Shown here one piece after another: positions 50,990 to 59,769 of a DNA stretch of 64,000 nucleotides. Origin of the DNA: JACKCB01 sp964452775 (GTDB taxonomy: Bacteria > Chloroflexota > Anaerolineae > Promineifilales > Promineifilaceae); contig CAYVQP010000005.1 in NCBI GenBank assembly GCA_964452775.1, positions 1 through 64,000 of the forward strand, written 5' to 3'. The position numbers and the translations under genes were made by a program. Positions within the stretch are counted from its first letter, which is position 1; each line of letters starts with the position of its first letter. Under the pieces are notes generated by a model that saw only the letters and a list, made by a program, of their open reading frames with translations, did not search any database and was not told where the DNA came from.

Positions 50990-52360
50990 ATGGTTGTGCA
51001 GGACCCGTATTCGCAGTCCGTCGCTCGCTATGCCGGACAACTTCGCTACATGTTCACGCCGGTCGCCGATCCCGCCCTGGAAGGAGTACGGGCGCCGATT
51101 GACCCGGCTGAAATTCTGGCCAGACGGGCGGAAGACCTTGCCGGAGCCAGCGCCGACCTGGGCCTAAAGACCATTGAGTTCCTGAAGGCTGACGACATGC
51201 AGCAGCGTGAAGGGGCCGAAATGAAGCTGCTTACACAAATCGCCGCGGACCTGGAAATAGCCGGCAACTTGCTGTCTGCAGTGCAGTCGGACGTGGAAGG
51301 TCAGAGCGTCATGGAGGCAGCAAATTCGCCACAATACCTGGCGGCCCGCTCAACCATTGAACGACTGGCATTTACCGTTGAGCAGCCATTGGAAGCCGGC
51401 ATGCTCCCATTTCTTTTTGACTCTCGCTACCGATACTTACCGCCCATGAACGCAACTGGAGCCGGCCTGGCGCTGCAGCGCGAAGCCGCGCACAGCCTGG
51501 AACGGATCAGTAGGCGGGCCGCGCGCACCGTCGCCATAGCCGGCAGTTCCCTGTTGCACATGGACATGGACACACTGCGCCAGGGGGTCAGCCTGATTAG
51601 CCAGGAGGTGGCGGAGCTGATCGATGGTATCGCAACTGACTTCCGCGCGGCCGTCAGGAGGCTAATTCGGGCGGCCCTGCGACTCATGCTGCAGGCCTTT
51701 GATTGGGTATTGGCGCTGGTCGGCCAGGATGCGGAAACCCTCGCCCGCCAACGCGTGCGCAAGTGGCTCGACGAAGTCCAGGACTCGCAGGGGATGGTGC
51801 GGGATGACTACGTCTATCGCCTAATCAGCAGCATTTATACGCCGGACATTTACGCCAATGAGATCGCCAGATGGATCGAGCAGAGCAACGCCGGCATGCA
51901 GGCGCTGGTTGATGCTACCGAAGTCGTGCGCAGCCTGGCAGACCGCTATGAAACGAAAACAGAATATGTAGAAAAAGCGCTGCGCACTCTGAGCCTGGTG
52001 GGGCTGCTTCCCTTCTCCATTGTTCAAATGCCGCAATTTCAGGTAGGTCTGGCGGCGATTACGCTAGGGCTGATGGGATACACCATCTTTACCGGCTACG
52101 ATCATTCGGATTCCGGCAGCCTCTACTTTCTGCAGCGCTTTCGCATTCCGATTCCCGATAGGGTTACGGGCGTCAGGCGCACTGTGCAACAGGCGTTGGG
52201 CCTTGCGGAACCACCGATGAGGTATGGGCTGGCCGAACCGCCTTACACACCGGACGCGAACGACATCGAGGATCTTCCGGAGCCAGAAAGCGAGTTGGTG
52301 GAATCGGTTTCAGAGATCACACGGGACGCCGCAGCAGTCGCGGACCCGCTGTGGGAGTAG
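50990..52360 (+). CDS. Helical protein of unknown function, divergent from the NRPS
   Basis: 456 residues from ATG 50990, chosen because a perfect AGGAGG lies seven bases upstream. Mostly alpha-helical by composition, with Glu/Gln/Ala/Leu-rich amphipathic stretches (for example residues 60-115 and 160-260). One hydrophobic region near 355-385 (LSLVGLLPFSIVQMPQFQVG and the following Gly-rich segment) could be one or two membrane helices. The C-terminus is acidic and Pro-rich (DANDIEDLPEPESELVESVS). No enzyme motif, signal peptide or known domain was recognised. It lies head to head with the NRPS. Confidence 0.75.
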   Translation: MVVQDPYSQSVARYAGQLRYMFTPVADPALEGVRAPIDPAEILARRAEDLAGASADLGLKTIEFLKADDMQQREGAEMKLLTQIAADLEIAGNLLSAVQSDVEGQSVMEAANSPQYLAARSTIERLAFTVEQPLEAGMLPFLFDSRYRYLPPMNATGAGLALQREAAHSLERISRRAARTVAIAGSSLLHMDMDTLRQGVSLISQEVAELIDGIATDFRAAVRRLIRAALRLMLQAFDWVLALVGQDAETLARQRVRKWLDEVQDSQGMVRDDYVYRLISSIYTPDIYANEIARWIEQSNAGMQALVDATEVVRSLADRYETKTEYVEKALRTLSLVGLLPFSIVQMPQFQVGLAAITLGLMGYTIFTGYDHSDSGSLYFLQRFRIPIPDRVTGVRRTVQQALGLAEPPMRYGLAEPPYTPDANDIEDLPEPESELVESVSEITRDAAAVADPLWE

Positions 52361-52419
52361 CCCGGCGTTTGCAAATGGGCCGATCGGGCATGGTCACGAC
52401 CAGACACTGATCACTTGCC

Positions 52420-53271
52420 TTGCTGGAACCGGAGTTACTGGCCGTAGTATTCGGGCTGGCCTGCGCGGCAAGCTGGGGGGCAGGCGATTTCAGCGGCGGT
52501 CTTGCCACCAGACGCAACAGCGTCTTTGCCGTCGCGATTACTTCTCAGATCGTCGGAATCTCGCTGCTGGCATTACTGGCGGTGGTGACCGGCGAGGCGC
52601 GCCCGTCCCCGGAGGCCGTCTGGTGGGGCGCCGCCGCCGGCCTATGCGGAGCGATAGGAATCTCGGCGCTCTATCAGGGGTTGTCAGTCGGCCGGATGGG
52701 AATCGTCGCCCCACTTTCCGCAATCATGACCGCCTCCATTCCAGTCCTGGTGGGCCTCATACTGGAGGGAGCGCCGTCCATGTTTCAGTTGGCCGGCTTT
52801 GCTATTGCTCTGCTCGCCGTCTGGCTCATATCATCCAATTCAAATGAGCTTCAGCGGGTGCAGAAGCCCGAATTGCTGTGGGCGACAGCTGCCGGCCTTG
52901 GTTTTGCCGGGTTTCTGCTGTTCATCAATTTTGCCAGCAGCGGCGGGTTTTACTGGCCGCTGGTAGCGGCGCGCGCTTCATCAATCGGCTTGCTCTTCAT
53001 CATCGCAGTCGTCACCCGGAGTTCACTTCGCCCCGGCCTGCGGCAGTTACCGCTCATCATGCTGACCGGGATGTTGGAGGTCGCCGGAAATGCATTCTAT
53101 GCCGCCGCCTCGCAACTGGGCCGGCTGGACATTGCCGCCGTGTTAGGGTCGCTCTATCCTGCCAGTACGGTCATGCTTGCTAACGTGGTGCTTGGCGAAC
53201 GCATTTACCGCCGGCAACTGCTGGGCATTCTCACCGCCCTGCTCGCCGTTGCCCTCATCGCACTGGGATAG
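52420..53271 (+). CDS. EamA/DMT-family transporter
   Basis: 283-residue membrane protein with ten hydrophobic segments arranged as two EamA halves. The first helix is VVFGLACAASWGAGDFSGGL; the second half begins ELLWATAAGLGFAGFLLFIN and ends near AAVLGSLYPASTVMLANVVL followed by GERIYRRQLLGILTALLAV, the conserved EamA tail. Probably exports a metabolite. The start appears to be TTG (52420), as no ATG precedes the first helix. Close to the NRPS region but with its own spacing, so a link to product export is only speculative. Confidence 0.82.
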   Translation: MLEPELLAVVFGLACAASWGAGDFSGGLATRRNSVFAVAITSQIVGISLLALLAVVTGEARPSPEAVWWGAAAGLCGAIGISALYQGLSVGRMGIVAPLSAIMTASIPVLVGLILEGAPSMFQLAGFAIALLAVWLISSNSNELQRVQKPELLWATAAGLGFAGFLLFINFASSGGFYWPLVAARASSIGLLFIIAVVTRSSLRPGLRQLPLIMLTGMLEVAGNAFYAAASQLGRLDIAAVLGSLYPASTVMLANVVLGERIYRRQLLGILTALLAVALIALG

Positions 53272-53297
53272 AGTCAATCCCTTTGAGCGAAGGTCGC

Positions 53298-53325
53298 TTG
53301 ACTTCCTTTCCGAATCCGATAAAAT
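53298..53325 (+). promoter_or_regulatory. Promoter of the feo operon
   Basis: TTGACT (53298-53303), a 16-base spacer and TAAAAT (53320-53325), close to sigma70 consensus, 36 bp before the first ATG. The iron-box-like operator begins at the last base of the -10. Confidence 0.6.
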
Positions 53326-53340
53326 TTAGGTGAATCTAAA
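53325..53340. promoter_or_regulatory. DtxR/MntR-type operator candidate
   Basis: TTTAGGTGAATCTAAA, an imperfect palindrome (TTTAG-x-T / A-x-CTAAA) that resembles the TTAGG-x-n-CCTAA boxes of DtxR-family repressors. It covers the expected transcription start, so binding would block the promoter. The gene it precedes encodes a DtxR-family regulator, pointing to self-regulation. Confidence 0.6.
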
Positions 53341-53360
53341 AAATTGATTGCATGTAGTTA

Positions 53361-54440
53361 ATGAACGAGTTGTTGCTGTCAGCATCATTGCTGGTTGTAC
53401 TGGTTGCCGCAGGGATTCTCCTATTCTGGCCGGACAAAGGGATATTGGCGCGTCGTAATCGCGCATCCCGGCAGAGCGATCGGGCCTATAGCGAAGATGC
53501 CCTGAAGTACATTTACAAGACCAGGAGCGCCTCCCGGCAGGTGACGCTGGAGGGCGTCGCCGGCGTGTTGCAAATAGATCGCGGCGAAGTGGCCCGACTC
53601 CTGACACGGATGCAGTCAGCCGGCCTGGTAGAACAGAACGGCAGCGGCATCTCGCTCACGCCCGCCGGAGAGCGTGCCGCGCTCCACGTGATTCGCGCCC
53701 ATCGCTTGCTGGAGCGCTACCTGGCGGATGAGACCGGCTTCGAAGAGACAACCTGGCACGACCGGGCAGATGAGCTGGAGCATACCCTCAGTCCGGCCGA
53801 GGCAAATGACCTCTCCGCCCGGCTCGGCAACCCCATCTATGACCCACACGGCGACCCAATTCCTTCATCACAGGGTGAATTTGTGCCGCACGGCGGCCGG
53901 CCCTTGAGCAGCATGCCGGCCGGTTTTCAGGGGCGTATTGTTCACCTGGAAGACGAGCCGGATGCTGTTTACGCCCAACTCGTAGCTGAGGGTCTCTATC
54001 CCGGCATGCCGATTCGAATTGTTGAGCTTACAGCGGAGAGTGTGCGCTTTTGGGCAAACGGGGATGAGCACGTGCTGGCTCCCATTGTGGCCAACAACAT
54101 CTCGGTCATCGAGGTCAAGCAGCCGGAAGATGATGAGGTGGAGTCGGTCAGCCTATCTTCTTTGCGAATTGGTGAAACGGCAATTGTCAGCCACATCTCT
54201 CCGGCGTGCCGTGGTCGAGAACGCAGGCGATTTCTGGACCTGGGCATATTGCCGGGCACACATATCTCTGCTGAGTTTCGCAGTCCCAGCGGAGATCCCG
54301 TGGCGTATCGCATTCGCGGCGCCTTGATCGCCTTGCGAACTGAGCAAGCCAACCTGGTGAGGATCTTCAGCCGGTCCTCGGATGCGGGGAATGCATCTGC
54401 GGTGGAGCTTGGAGAGAAACAGCCACTGTTAACCGAATGA
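53361..54440 (+). CDS. Membrane-anchored DtxR-family regulator with two FeoA domains
   Basis: 359 residues. An N-terminal membrane helix (LLLSASLLVVLVAAGILLFW, residues 4-23) is followed by a DtxR-type winged helix (about 44-105; VTLEGVAGVLQIDRGEVARL), a metal-binding dimerisation domain (about 107-165; HRLLERYLADETGFEE, HDRADELEHTLS), a first FeoA/SH3 domain (about 185-252) and a second FeoA domain (about 263-342; ETAIVSHISPACRGRERRRF, DLGILPGTHISAEF). It probably senses iron, represses its own operon and supplies FeoA function. The stop overlaps the feoB start (ATGA). No clear ribosome site before the ATG. Confidence 0.82.
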   Translation: MNELLLSASLLVVLVAAGILLFWPDKGILARRNRASRQSDRAYSEDALKYIYKTRSASRQVTLEGVAGVLQIDRGEVARLLTRMQSAGLVEQNGSGISLTPAGERAALHVIRAHRLLERYLADETGFEETTWHDRADELEHTLSPAEANDLSARLGNPIYDPHGDPIPSSQGEFVPHGGRPLSSMPAGFQGRIVHLEDEPDAVYAQLVAEGLYPGMPIRIVELTAESVRFWANGDEHVLAPIVANNISVIEVKQPEDDEVESVSLSSLRIGETAIVSHISPACRGRERRRFLDLGILPGTHISAEFRSPSGDPVAYRIRGALIALRTEQANLVRIFSRSSDAGNASAVELGEKQPLLTE

Positions 54441-55363
54441 ACCTGAGAAGACAACCATCAAGCACTAAAGCAATAGAAATCGCCGGCACAGCTACCCCGG
54501 CGGGTTGTGAGAGTTGTCCGGTCCACCATGCCGCGAACCTGAAGAAGCTCGGCGTGGATATGAGCGAATGGGATTTCGTGGTGGCATTGGCCGGCAATCC
54601 CAATACCGGCAAAAGCACCATCTTTAACGCGCTGACCGGCCTGCGACAGCACACCGGCAATTGGCCGGGCAAGACCGTTACCAGGGCCGAAGGCGGCTTT
54701 CGTTACGGAGAGCAGCGGTATAAGCTGGTTGATTTGCCCGGGACCTACTCGCTGCTTTCAACCAGTCTTGACGAGGAAGTGGCCCGCGATTTCATCTTGT
54801 TTGGCCAGCCCGACGTGACCATTGTGGTTGTAGATGCGGCGCGATTGGAGCGTAACCTGAACCTGGCGCTGCAGATCCTGGAGATCACTGGCCGCGTGGT
54901 CGTTTGCCTGAACCTGATTGATGAGGCGCGCCGGCATGGACTGACGGTGGACGATAGGCGACTGGCGCGAGACCTGGGAGTTCCGGTCGTGCCCACTTCC
55001 GCTCGCTATGGACAGGGGATCGATCAACTCCTTTTGGCCGTCAGTGATGTGGCGAACGGCCGGGTGGCCTCGAAGCCACGACAGCTTCGTCATGAGTCGC
55101 CGGCAATCCAACAGGCGATCGCCGGAGTGGTACGCCTACTCGAGGAGCGATTCCCCGCCCTGCCCAATGCCCGTTGGGTGGCGATGCGCTTGCTGGATGG
55201 CGATGATCGCATGGCTGAAGCCGTGCGCAGCGGCGAGATTGGTGAGCTTGTTGAGCAACAGAACCTGGCGCTCAGTTCCAAGCCGGCTCTGGAAGATGCG
55301 ACTCCCTCCCTGGTCAAGGCAGTTGCCAGGGTAGACGAACTCAGCGGGAAATATAGACCATGA
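54437..55363 (+). CDS. feoB: FeoB GTPase half (split ferrous iron transporter)
   Basis: 308 residues carrying only the cytoplasmic G domain of FeoB: an N-terminal C-x2-C (CESCPVHH), G1 GNPNTGKSTIFNALTG, G3 LVDLPGTYSL, G4 NLIDEARRHG, then a helical insertion-like region. Full-length FeoB proteins of 650-800 residues join this to the membrane part. Here a TGA ends the first gene and the ATG of the membrane half overlaps it (ATGA), so the two are made as separate, coupled chains. The clean overlap argues for a natural split and not a frameshift. The upstream regulator gene overlaps the same way. Confidence 0.88.
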   Translation: MNLRRQPSSTKAIEIAGTATPAGCESCPVHHAANLKKLGVDMSEWDFVVALAGNPNTGKSTIFNALTGLRQHTGNWPGKTVTRAEGGFRYGEQRYKLVDLPGTYSLLSTSLDEEVARDFILFGQPDVTIVVVDAARLERNLNLALQILEITGRVVVCLNLIDEARRHGLTVDDRRLARDLGVPVVPTSARYGQGIDQLLLAVSDVANGRVASKPRQLRHESPAIQQAIAGVVRLLEERFPALPNARWVAMRLLDGDDRMAEAVRSGEIGELVEQQNLALSSKPALEDATPSLVKAVARVDELSGKYRP

Positions 55364-56805
55364 CATCCTCCGACGCTTTGTCCGGCGACGATATCCTGGG
55401 AACGGTAGATGGGCTACGCTGGAAGATCGGCCACGACTTTCACGAGCGGTTGATGGAAGACATCTATTCTGAGGCCGCCCGGCTGGCTGATCGGGCCGTG
55501 GTCAGGCCGGACCGCAAGCCGCGATTTGACTTTGATCGCACGGTGGATCGCCTGGTCACCAGCCGGCTGTGGGGCTTTCCGATCATGCTGCTCCTGTTCA
55601 CGCTCATCTTCTGGCTGACCATTGTGGGGGCCAATATCCCTTCCAGCTGGCTTTCCTGGCTGCTGCTCGACACCATTTATCCCGCGCTGAAGGAGCTGTT
55701 TGTTTCAGCCGGCATACCGTGGTGGATCACCGGGCTGTTGTTGGACGGGATCTATCTGGCTACGGCCTGGGTAGTCAGCGTCATGTTGCCGCCGATGGCG
55801 ATATTCTTCCCGCTCTTTACCTTGCTGGAAGACCTGGGTTATTTACCCCGGGTAGCATTTAACCTGGACAATGCTTTCAAGCGCTCCGGCGCTCACGGCA
55901 AGCAGGCCTTAAGTATGATGATGGGTTTTGGCTGCAATGCGGCGGGCGTGGTGGCAACGCGGGTCATTGATAGTCCACGCGAACGGCTGATCGCGATAAT
56001 CACAAATAACTTCGCCCTGTGCAACGGCCGGTGGCCCACGCAGATTCTGGTCGCCACTTTATTTATTGGAGTATTGGCGCCGGCCGTCTGGGCCGGGATC
56101 ATTTCAGCCCTGGCCGTGGTCGCCATTGCCACGCTGGGCGTGCTGCTCACCTTCACGATCTCGTGGGCATTGTCGCGAAGCGTTTTGCGGGGTCAAGTCT
56201 CGTCTTTCAGCCTGGAACTACCGCCCTATCGCCCGCCGAGAGTGCTGCGCACGCTGTACACTTCGTTACTTGACCGGACGTTTTATGTGCTTTGGCGAGC
56301 TGTCGTTTTCGCGGCTCCGGCCGGCGCAGTCATCTGGTTGATCGCTAACATAACCGTCGGCGGCACGTCGCTGGCCGAACACCTGGTAAATCTGCTGAAT
56401 CCCTTGGGCCTGCTCATCGGTTTGAACGGCGTCATTCTTCTGGCCTACGTGGTGGCAATTCCGGCCAATGAGATTGTCATCCCCACTATTCTGATGCTAA
56501 CCGTGCTGACTACGGGCCTCGCCGGTGTGGGAGCCGGCGCGGGAGTCATCTTTAACGCCGAATCCGAAGGCCAGACGTTGGTCTTGCTGCATGCCGGAGG
56601 TTGGACGCTGTTGACGGCGGTGAATTTGATGTTGTTTAGCCTTATTCACAACCCGTGCAGCACCACTATCTACACCATTTTCAAAGAGACCGGCAGCCGG
56701 CGCTGGACGGCGCTGGCGGCGCTCCTTCCTTTGGCGCTTGGATTCCTCGTTACCTTCTCGGTAGCCACCATCTGGCGGCTGGTCGAGGCGCTCGCGGTGG
56801 GGTAG
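55360..56805 (+). CDS. FeoB membrane half (split ferrous iron transporter)
   Basis: 481 residues with the iron-transport core of FeoB. A soluble linker of about 60 residues is followed by the first Gate domain (LPPMAIFFPLFTLLEDLGYL, MMMGFGCNAAGVVATRVID), the FeoB_C region (ITNNFALCNGRWPTQI, with the conserved Cys) and a second Gate domain (IPANEIVIPTILMLT, FSLIHNPCSTTIYTIFKE). It imports Fe(II) across the inner membrane together with the separate GTPase chain. Convergent with the ion channel gene, 63 bp away. Confidence 0.88.
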   Translation: MTSSDALSGDDILGTVDGLRWKIGHDFHERLMEDIYSEAARLADRAVVRPDRKPRFDFDRTVDRLVTSRLWGFPIMLLLFTLIFWLTIVGANIPSSWLSWLLLDTIYPALKELFVSAGIPWWITGLLLDGIYLATAWVVSVMLPPMAIFFPLFTLLEDLGYLPRVAFNLDNAFKRSGAHGKQALSMMMGFGCNAAGVVATRVIDSPRERLIAIITNNFALCNGRWPTQILVATLFIGVLAPAVWAGIISALAVVAIATLGVLLTFTISWALSRSVLRGQVSSFSLELPPYRPPRVLRTLYTSLLDRTFYVLWRAVVFAAPAGAVIWLIANITVGGTSLAEHLVNLLNPLGLLIGLNGVILLAYVVAIPANEIVIPTILMLTVLTTGLAGVGAGAGVIFNAESEGQTLVLLHAGGWTLLTAVNLMLFSLIHNPCSTTIYTIFKETGSRRWTALAALLPLALGFLVTFSVATIWRLVEALAVG

Positions 56806-56868
56806 GGGCCGCAGGACATGTCCTTAAATCGGCCGGCTACTGTGGGTCGCGCGCTCGACTCACCCTTT

Positions 56869-58770
56869 CTACCGAAAATAGATCAAGACTACAATCCCAA
56901 TCAGGCCGAGGTACAGGAGTGGATATAACCAGTCAAGAACCGAGTCCACCTTGTCAATGCGCGCTATCTGTCCCTTGTTCTCAAGCCTCTTCATAATGAC
57001 GTTGTAAAGTAGTGCGAGTGCGTTTACCACAAAGGTAACGGCCATGATCGCGTCCAGGAACGTGACATAACCAAGCCGGGGATAGTTGTCTGACAGGCTA
57101 AAGCTGAAGGCAATGAAGAGCAGGATATTTGCCGCAGAAGCCTCGATCCGGCGGGTGTAGTCCTTGAGAAAGAAGGTGAACCAGGAAATCAGGATGATCA
57201 GGATAATCGGCACGAATATCTGCAGTATGTAGTAGTTCAGCTGCCGCGGAGCATCGAAATTGAAGGTAAGACGTGAAACCGGCCTGCTCGCCGCGCTGGC
57301 CTCCACGATGCTGGGGGTGATGGTGAAGTCGGTAATGATGAACTCGTCCTCCCCATGTTCTGGATCAATGCTGCTGAATCCGGGAAGTTCGGTCAACGTG
57401 TAGGTATCAGCGGGGAGGATCAAATCCATGTAGATTGGGAATTGCTGGACGTCGAAGGGGTACTTTCGGAAGTCAAAATCTGACTGGAAGATAGTGCTGA
57501 ACGATTCAGCATAGCGCGCTCTGCCGTCCGGCCAGATGGCCGCTACCCGATTCTGCACCCAGCGATTGCCCAACTGGTTGAAAAAGGCAAAGTCCGGCCA
57601 GCGGCTACCTACATCAACCAGGAAGCGGTCAAACTCCTTCTCAGAGTAAAGTTTCACCGAGCAATTGCAGGTGTCCGGGCTGAAGGCTAACGCCGGATCG
57701 GTCCAGTCCATGCGCAGATTGCCGATAATGTTGAAGTTCTCGTCCTGCGAGTTTACGGCGCTGATACGGTTGATTCGAATCCCCGCCATCACTTCGATGG
57801 GCGCCTGAAGTACCTGTTCACCCTGTGGAGTTGCTTCGCCCGTGAGCACCTCGGGAGCGTTGACGCCGACCATCAGCCGGAAGTCGCCCGCGGTCGTCTC
57901 TCCATCAGACCCCGGCGCAGCCTGCACATTGAGCGTGTAGCCGGCGCCACCCTCCGGCAACGTGGCGGTAAGCGTCGCCAGTGACGCCTGCCCATTCAGG
58001 TTGCTCCCCTGGATCGCTTTACCGCCGAAGTCGCGCAAAACAATGGCCGGGATGAGGTTGCCGGAGGTAGGCTCGACATAGGCATAGAGCGTGTCTCCGG
58101 GCTCCAAATCGTTCAGTACAAGGGCAACGGCCGGAGTATCGGCCGTAATCGTCCCCGATGTCTCTTCAATCGCCGGCGAAACCCCCGCGCTAACCTGTAC
58201 CCGCTCAGCGATTGGCGCTCCGGCCGCCTGTGATTCGCCATCCAATTGCCCCGCGACGTTCAGTCCCAACAATATCTCGTACTCACCAAATGTGCTCCTA
58301 CCAAGCGTCGAAAGGGAGCCGGCAGCAACCAGCATGTAGTCGCCGGCGGCAGGGATGGCAAATTCAAGCGAGGCAGAGTAACCGGGGCCGCTATCATCAT
58401 CCCAGGCCAGGAAGTACTGATCCCGCAATTCGTTCATGGCCAGAGCGACATCCTCGGCGCCCACTACCTGGCTGGAAATGTCAGCGCGAAATTGGGCGAT
58501 CCGTTCTTCAATCGGGGCGGACGTGTCCACGATGCCCAGAACTGGATCAAGATTGCCCGACGTTGTACGCATGGAGGCAAGAACTCGGTCGCCGGCCTGA
58601 AGGCCCGACAGGAGATAAATGTCAATCTCGCCTGCGTCCAGCCTGCCCGTTATTCTCTGAACTCGTCCTGTCTCTTCCTGAGCCGCTACTGAGGCATTCA
58701 GACCGAATAGTGCGACCAGGAGCAACGGAATTAAGCGAAAAGCGAGGTTGCGAACGAGTTGGAAAGCCAT
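56869..58770 (-). CDS. Pentameric ligand-gated ion channel homologue with large N-terminal extension
   Basis: 633 residues. Signal peptide (about 1-30); two beta-sandwich PPC-like segments (about 33-170 and 205-302; GYSASLEFAIPAAGDYMLVA, GAGYTLNVQ); a Cys-loop-receptor ligand-binding domain (about 325-505; RKYPFDVQQFPIYMDLILPA, VDVGSRWPDFAFFNQLGNRW); and four helices: M1 from 511 (LNYYILQIFVPIILIILISW), pore helix M2 (RRIEASAANILLFIAF), M3 near 570 and M4 at 611-632. The Cys loop lacks its cysteines, as in GLIC and ELIC. Glu543 aligns with the inner-pore Glu of GLIC, suggesting cation selectivity. The ligand is unknown. Confidence 0.87.
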   Translation of the reverse strand: MAFQLVRNLAFRLIPLLLVALFGLNASVAAQEETGRVQRITGRLDAGEIDIYLLSGLQAGDRVLASMRTTSGNLDPVLGIVDTSAPIEERIAQFRADISSQVVGAEDVALAMNELRDQYFLAWDDDSGPGYSASLEFAIPAAGDYMLVAAGSLSTLGRSTFGEYEILLGLNVAGQLDGESQAAGAPIAERVQVSAGVSPAIEETSGTITADTPAVALVLNDLEPGDTLYAYVEPTSGNLIPAIVLRDFGGKAIQGSNLNGQASLATLTATLPEGGAGYTLNVQAAPGSDGETTAGDFRLMVGVNAPEVLTGEATPQGEQVLQAPIEVMAGIRINRISAVNSQDENFNIIGNLRMDWTDPALAFSPDTCNCSVKLYSEKEFDRFLVDVGSRWPDFAFFNQLGNRWVQNRVAAIWPDGRARYAESFSTIFQSDFDFRKYPFDVQQFPIYMDLILPADTYTLTELPGFSSIDPEHGEDEFIITDFTITPSIVEASAASRPVSRLTFNFDAPRQLNYYILQIFVPIILIILISWFTFFLKDYTRRIEASAANILLFIAFSFSLSDNYPRLGYVTFLDAIMAVTFVVNALALLYNVIMKRLENKGQIARIDKVDSVLDWLYPLLYLGLIGIVVLIYFR

Positions 58771-58948
58771 ATAAGTTTCTCAATTCCACGATAGATTATG
58801 CGAATTACCAGGTTAATGCACGAGGTAGGCTGATTGGAACCGGATTGCTCCCCGCCCAGCACCGATTCACGCTCAACCCTTCGGCTGATCATAGCACGCG
58901 TACCGTTTTTCGTCACAAGATGCAGCCGGCGCTGCAGCTTGATCCGGC

Positions 58949-59737
58949 TTATTCCGTTGCCGGAAGCGCGTTTTCGATAGCGGCGCCGGCATTGAACTCA
59001 GTTCCGGCGTTCCAGGTCAGCCAGATAAGGAACTCCAGGTTCCCACTTGCCCCGGCGATTGGTGAATGGATCAAACCGGCCGGATTCATCCCATGCTGTC
59101 CGCTCCAACCCAGGATATCGGCTAACACCTGGCGGTGCACCGCCGAGTCGGTGACAACGCCGCCCTTTCCAACTTGCCGGCGTCCGGCCTCAAACTGTGG
59201 TTTGACCAGACAGACTATATCCCAGGGAGCCTCCAGCCAGCCGCGCACCGCCGGCAGTATCAGTCTCAAGGAAATGAAAGAGACATCTACCGTCACCAGG
59301 CTCACCGGCATGGGTAGAGACTCCAGGTAGCGCGCATTGGTGCGTTCCAACAAGGTAAGGCGATTGTCCTGTCGCAGTTTCCAATCCAATTGTCCATAGC
59401 CGACGTCAATGGCGTAGATATGGCGGGCGCCCCGCTGGAGCAATACGTCGCAGAAGCCGCCGGTACTGGCCCCTACATCGGCGCAGACTCGTCCCGCCGG
59501 ATCAATGGCGAAGGCATCGAGCGCCGCCGCCAGCTTAAAGCCACCCCGCCCCACATAGGGCATCTCCTCGCTCACGACGAGTTGCGCGCCCAGGTCCACC
59601 TTCATTCCCGGCTTCGTTGCCGGCCGGCCATCTACGTTCACCTCGCCCGCCAGGATCATCGCCTGCGCCCGCGCGCGGGTCGCAGCCAACCCTCGGCGCA
59701 CCATCAACATATCCAATCGTTCCTTCTCCAGCGCCAT
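58949..59737 (-). CDS. tlyA: TlyA-family rRNA 2'-O-methyltransferase
   Basis: 262 residues from ATG 59737; the longer TTG-started reading overlaps the upstream epimerase gene and is less likely. An N-terminal S4 RNA-binding domain (RLDMLMVRRGLAATRARAQA, about 5-65) is followed by an FtsJ-like methyltransferase domain with the SAM motif ADVGASTGGFCDVLL, IYAIDVGYGQLDWKL, VTVDVSFISLRLILP and FEAGRRQVGKGGVV. It methylates 16S/23S rRNA; the old hemolysin label is historical. Downstream of the Rmd-like gene by 32 bp. Confidence 0.9.
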   Translation of the reverse strand: MALEKERLDMLMVRRGLAATRARAQAMILAGEVNVDGRPATKPGMKVDLGAQLVVSEEMPYVGRGGFKLAAALDAFAIDPAGRVCADVGASTGGFCDVLLQRGARHIYAIDVGYGQLDWKLRQDNRLTLLERTNARYLESLPMPVSLVTVDVSFISLRLILPAVRGWLEAPWDIVCLVKPQFEAGRRQVGKGGVVTDSAVHRQVLADILGWSGQHGMNPAGLIHSPIAGASGNLEFLIWLTWNAGTEFNAGAAIENALPATE

Positions 59738-59769
59738 AGGTCGCTTGGCCTCTGTTCTTGGTTTGATCA

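Noticed and set aside
54437..56805. FeoB broken by a frameshift
   Set aside because: The GTPase gene ends and the membrane gene begins with a clean ATGA overlap, and the same kind of overlap joins the upstream gene, so a natural split is more likely.
58949..59737. Hemolysin
   Set aside because: TlyA proteins are rRNA methyltransferases; S4 and FtsJ-like motifs are present and no toxin features are seen.
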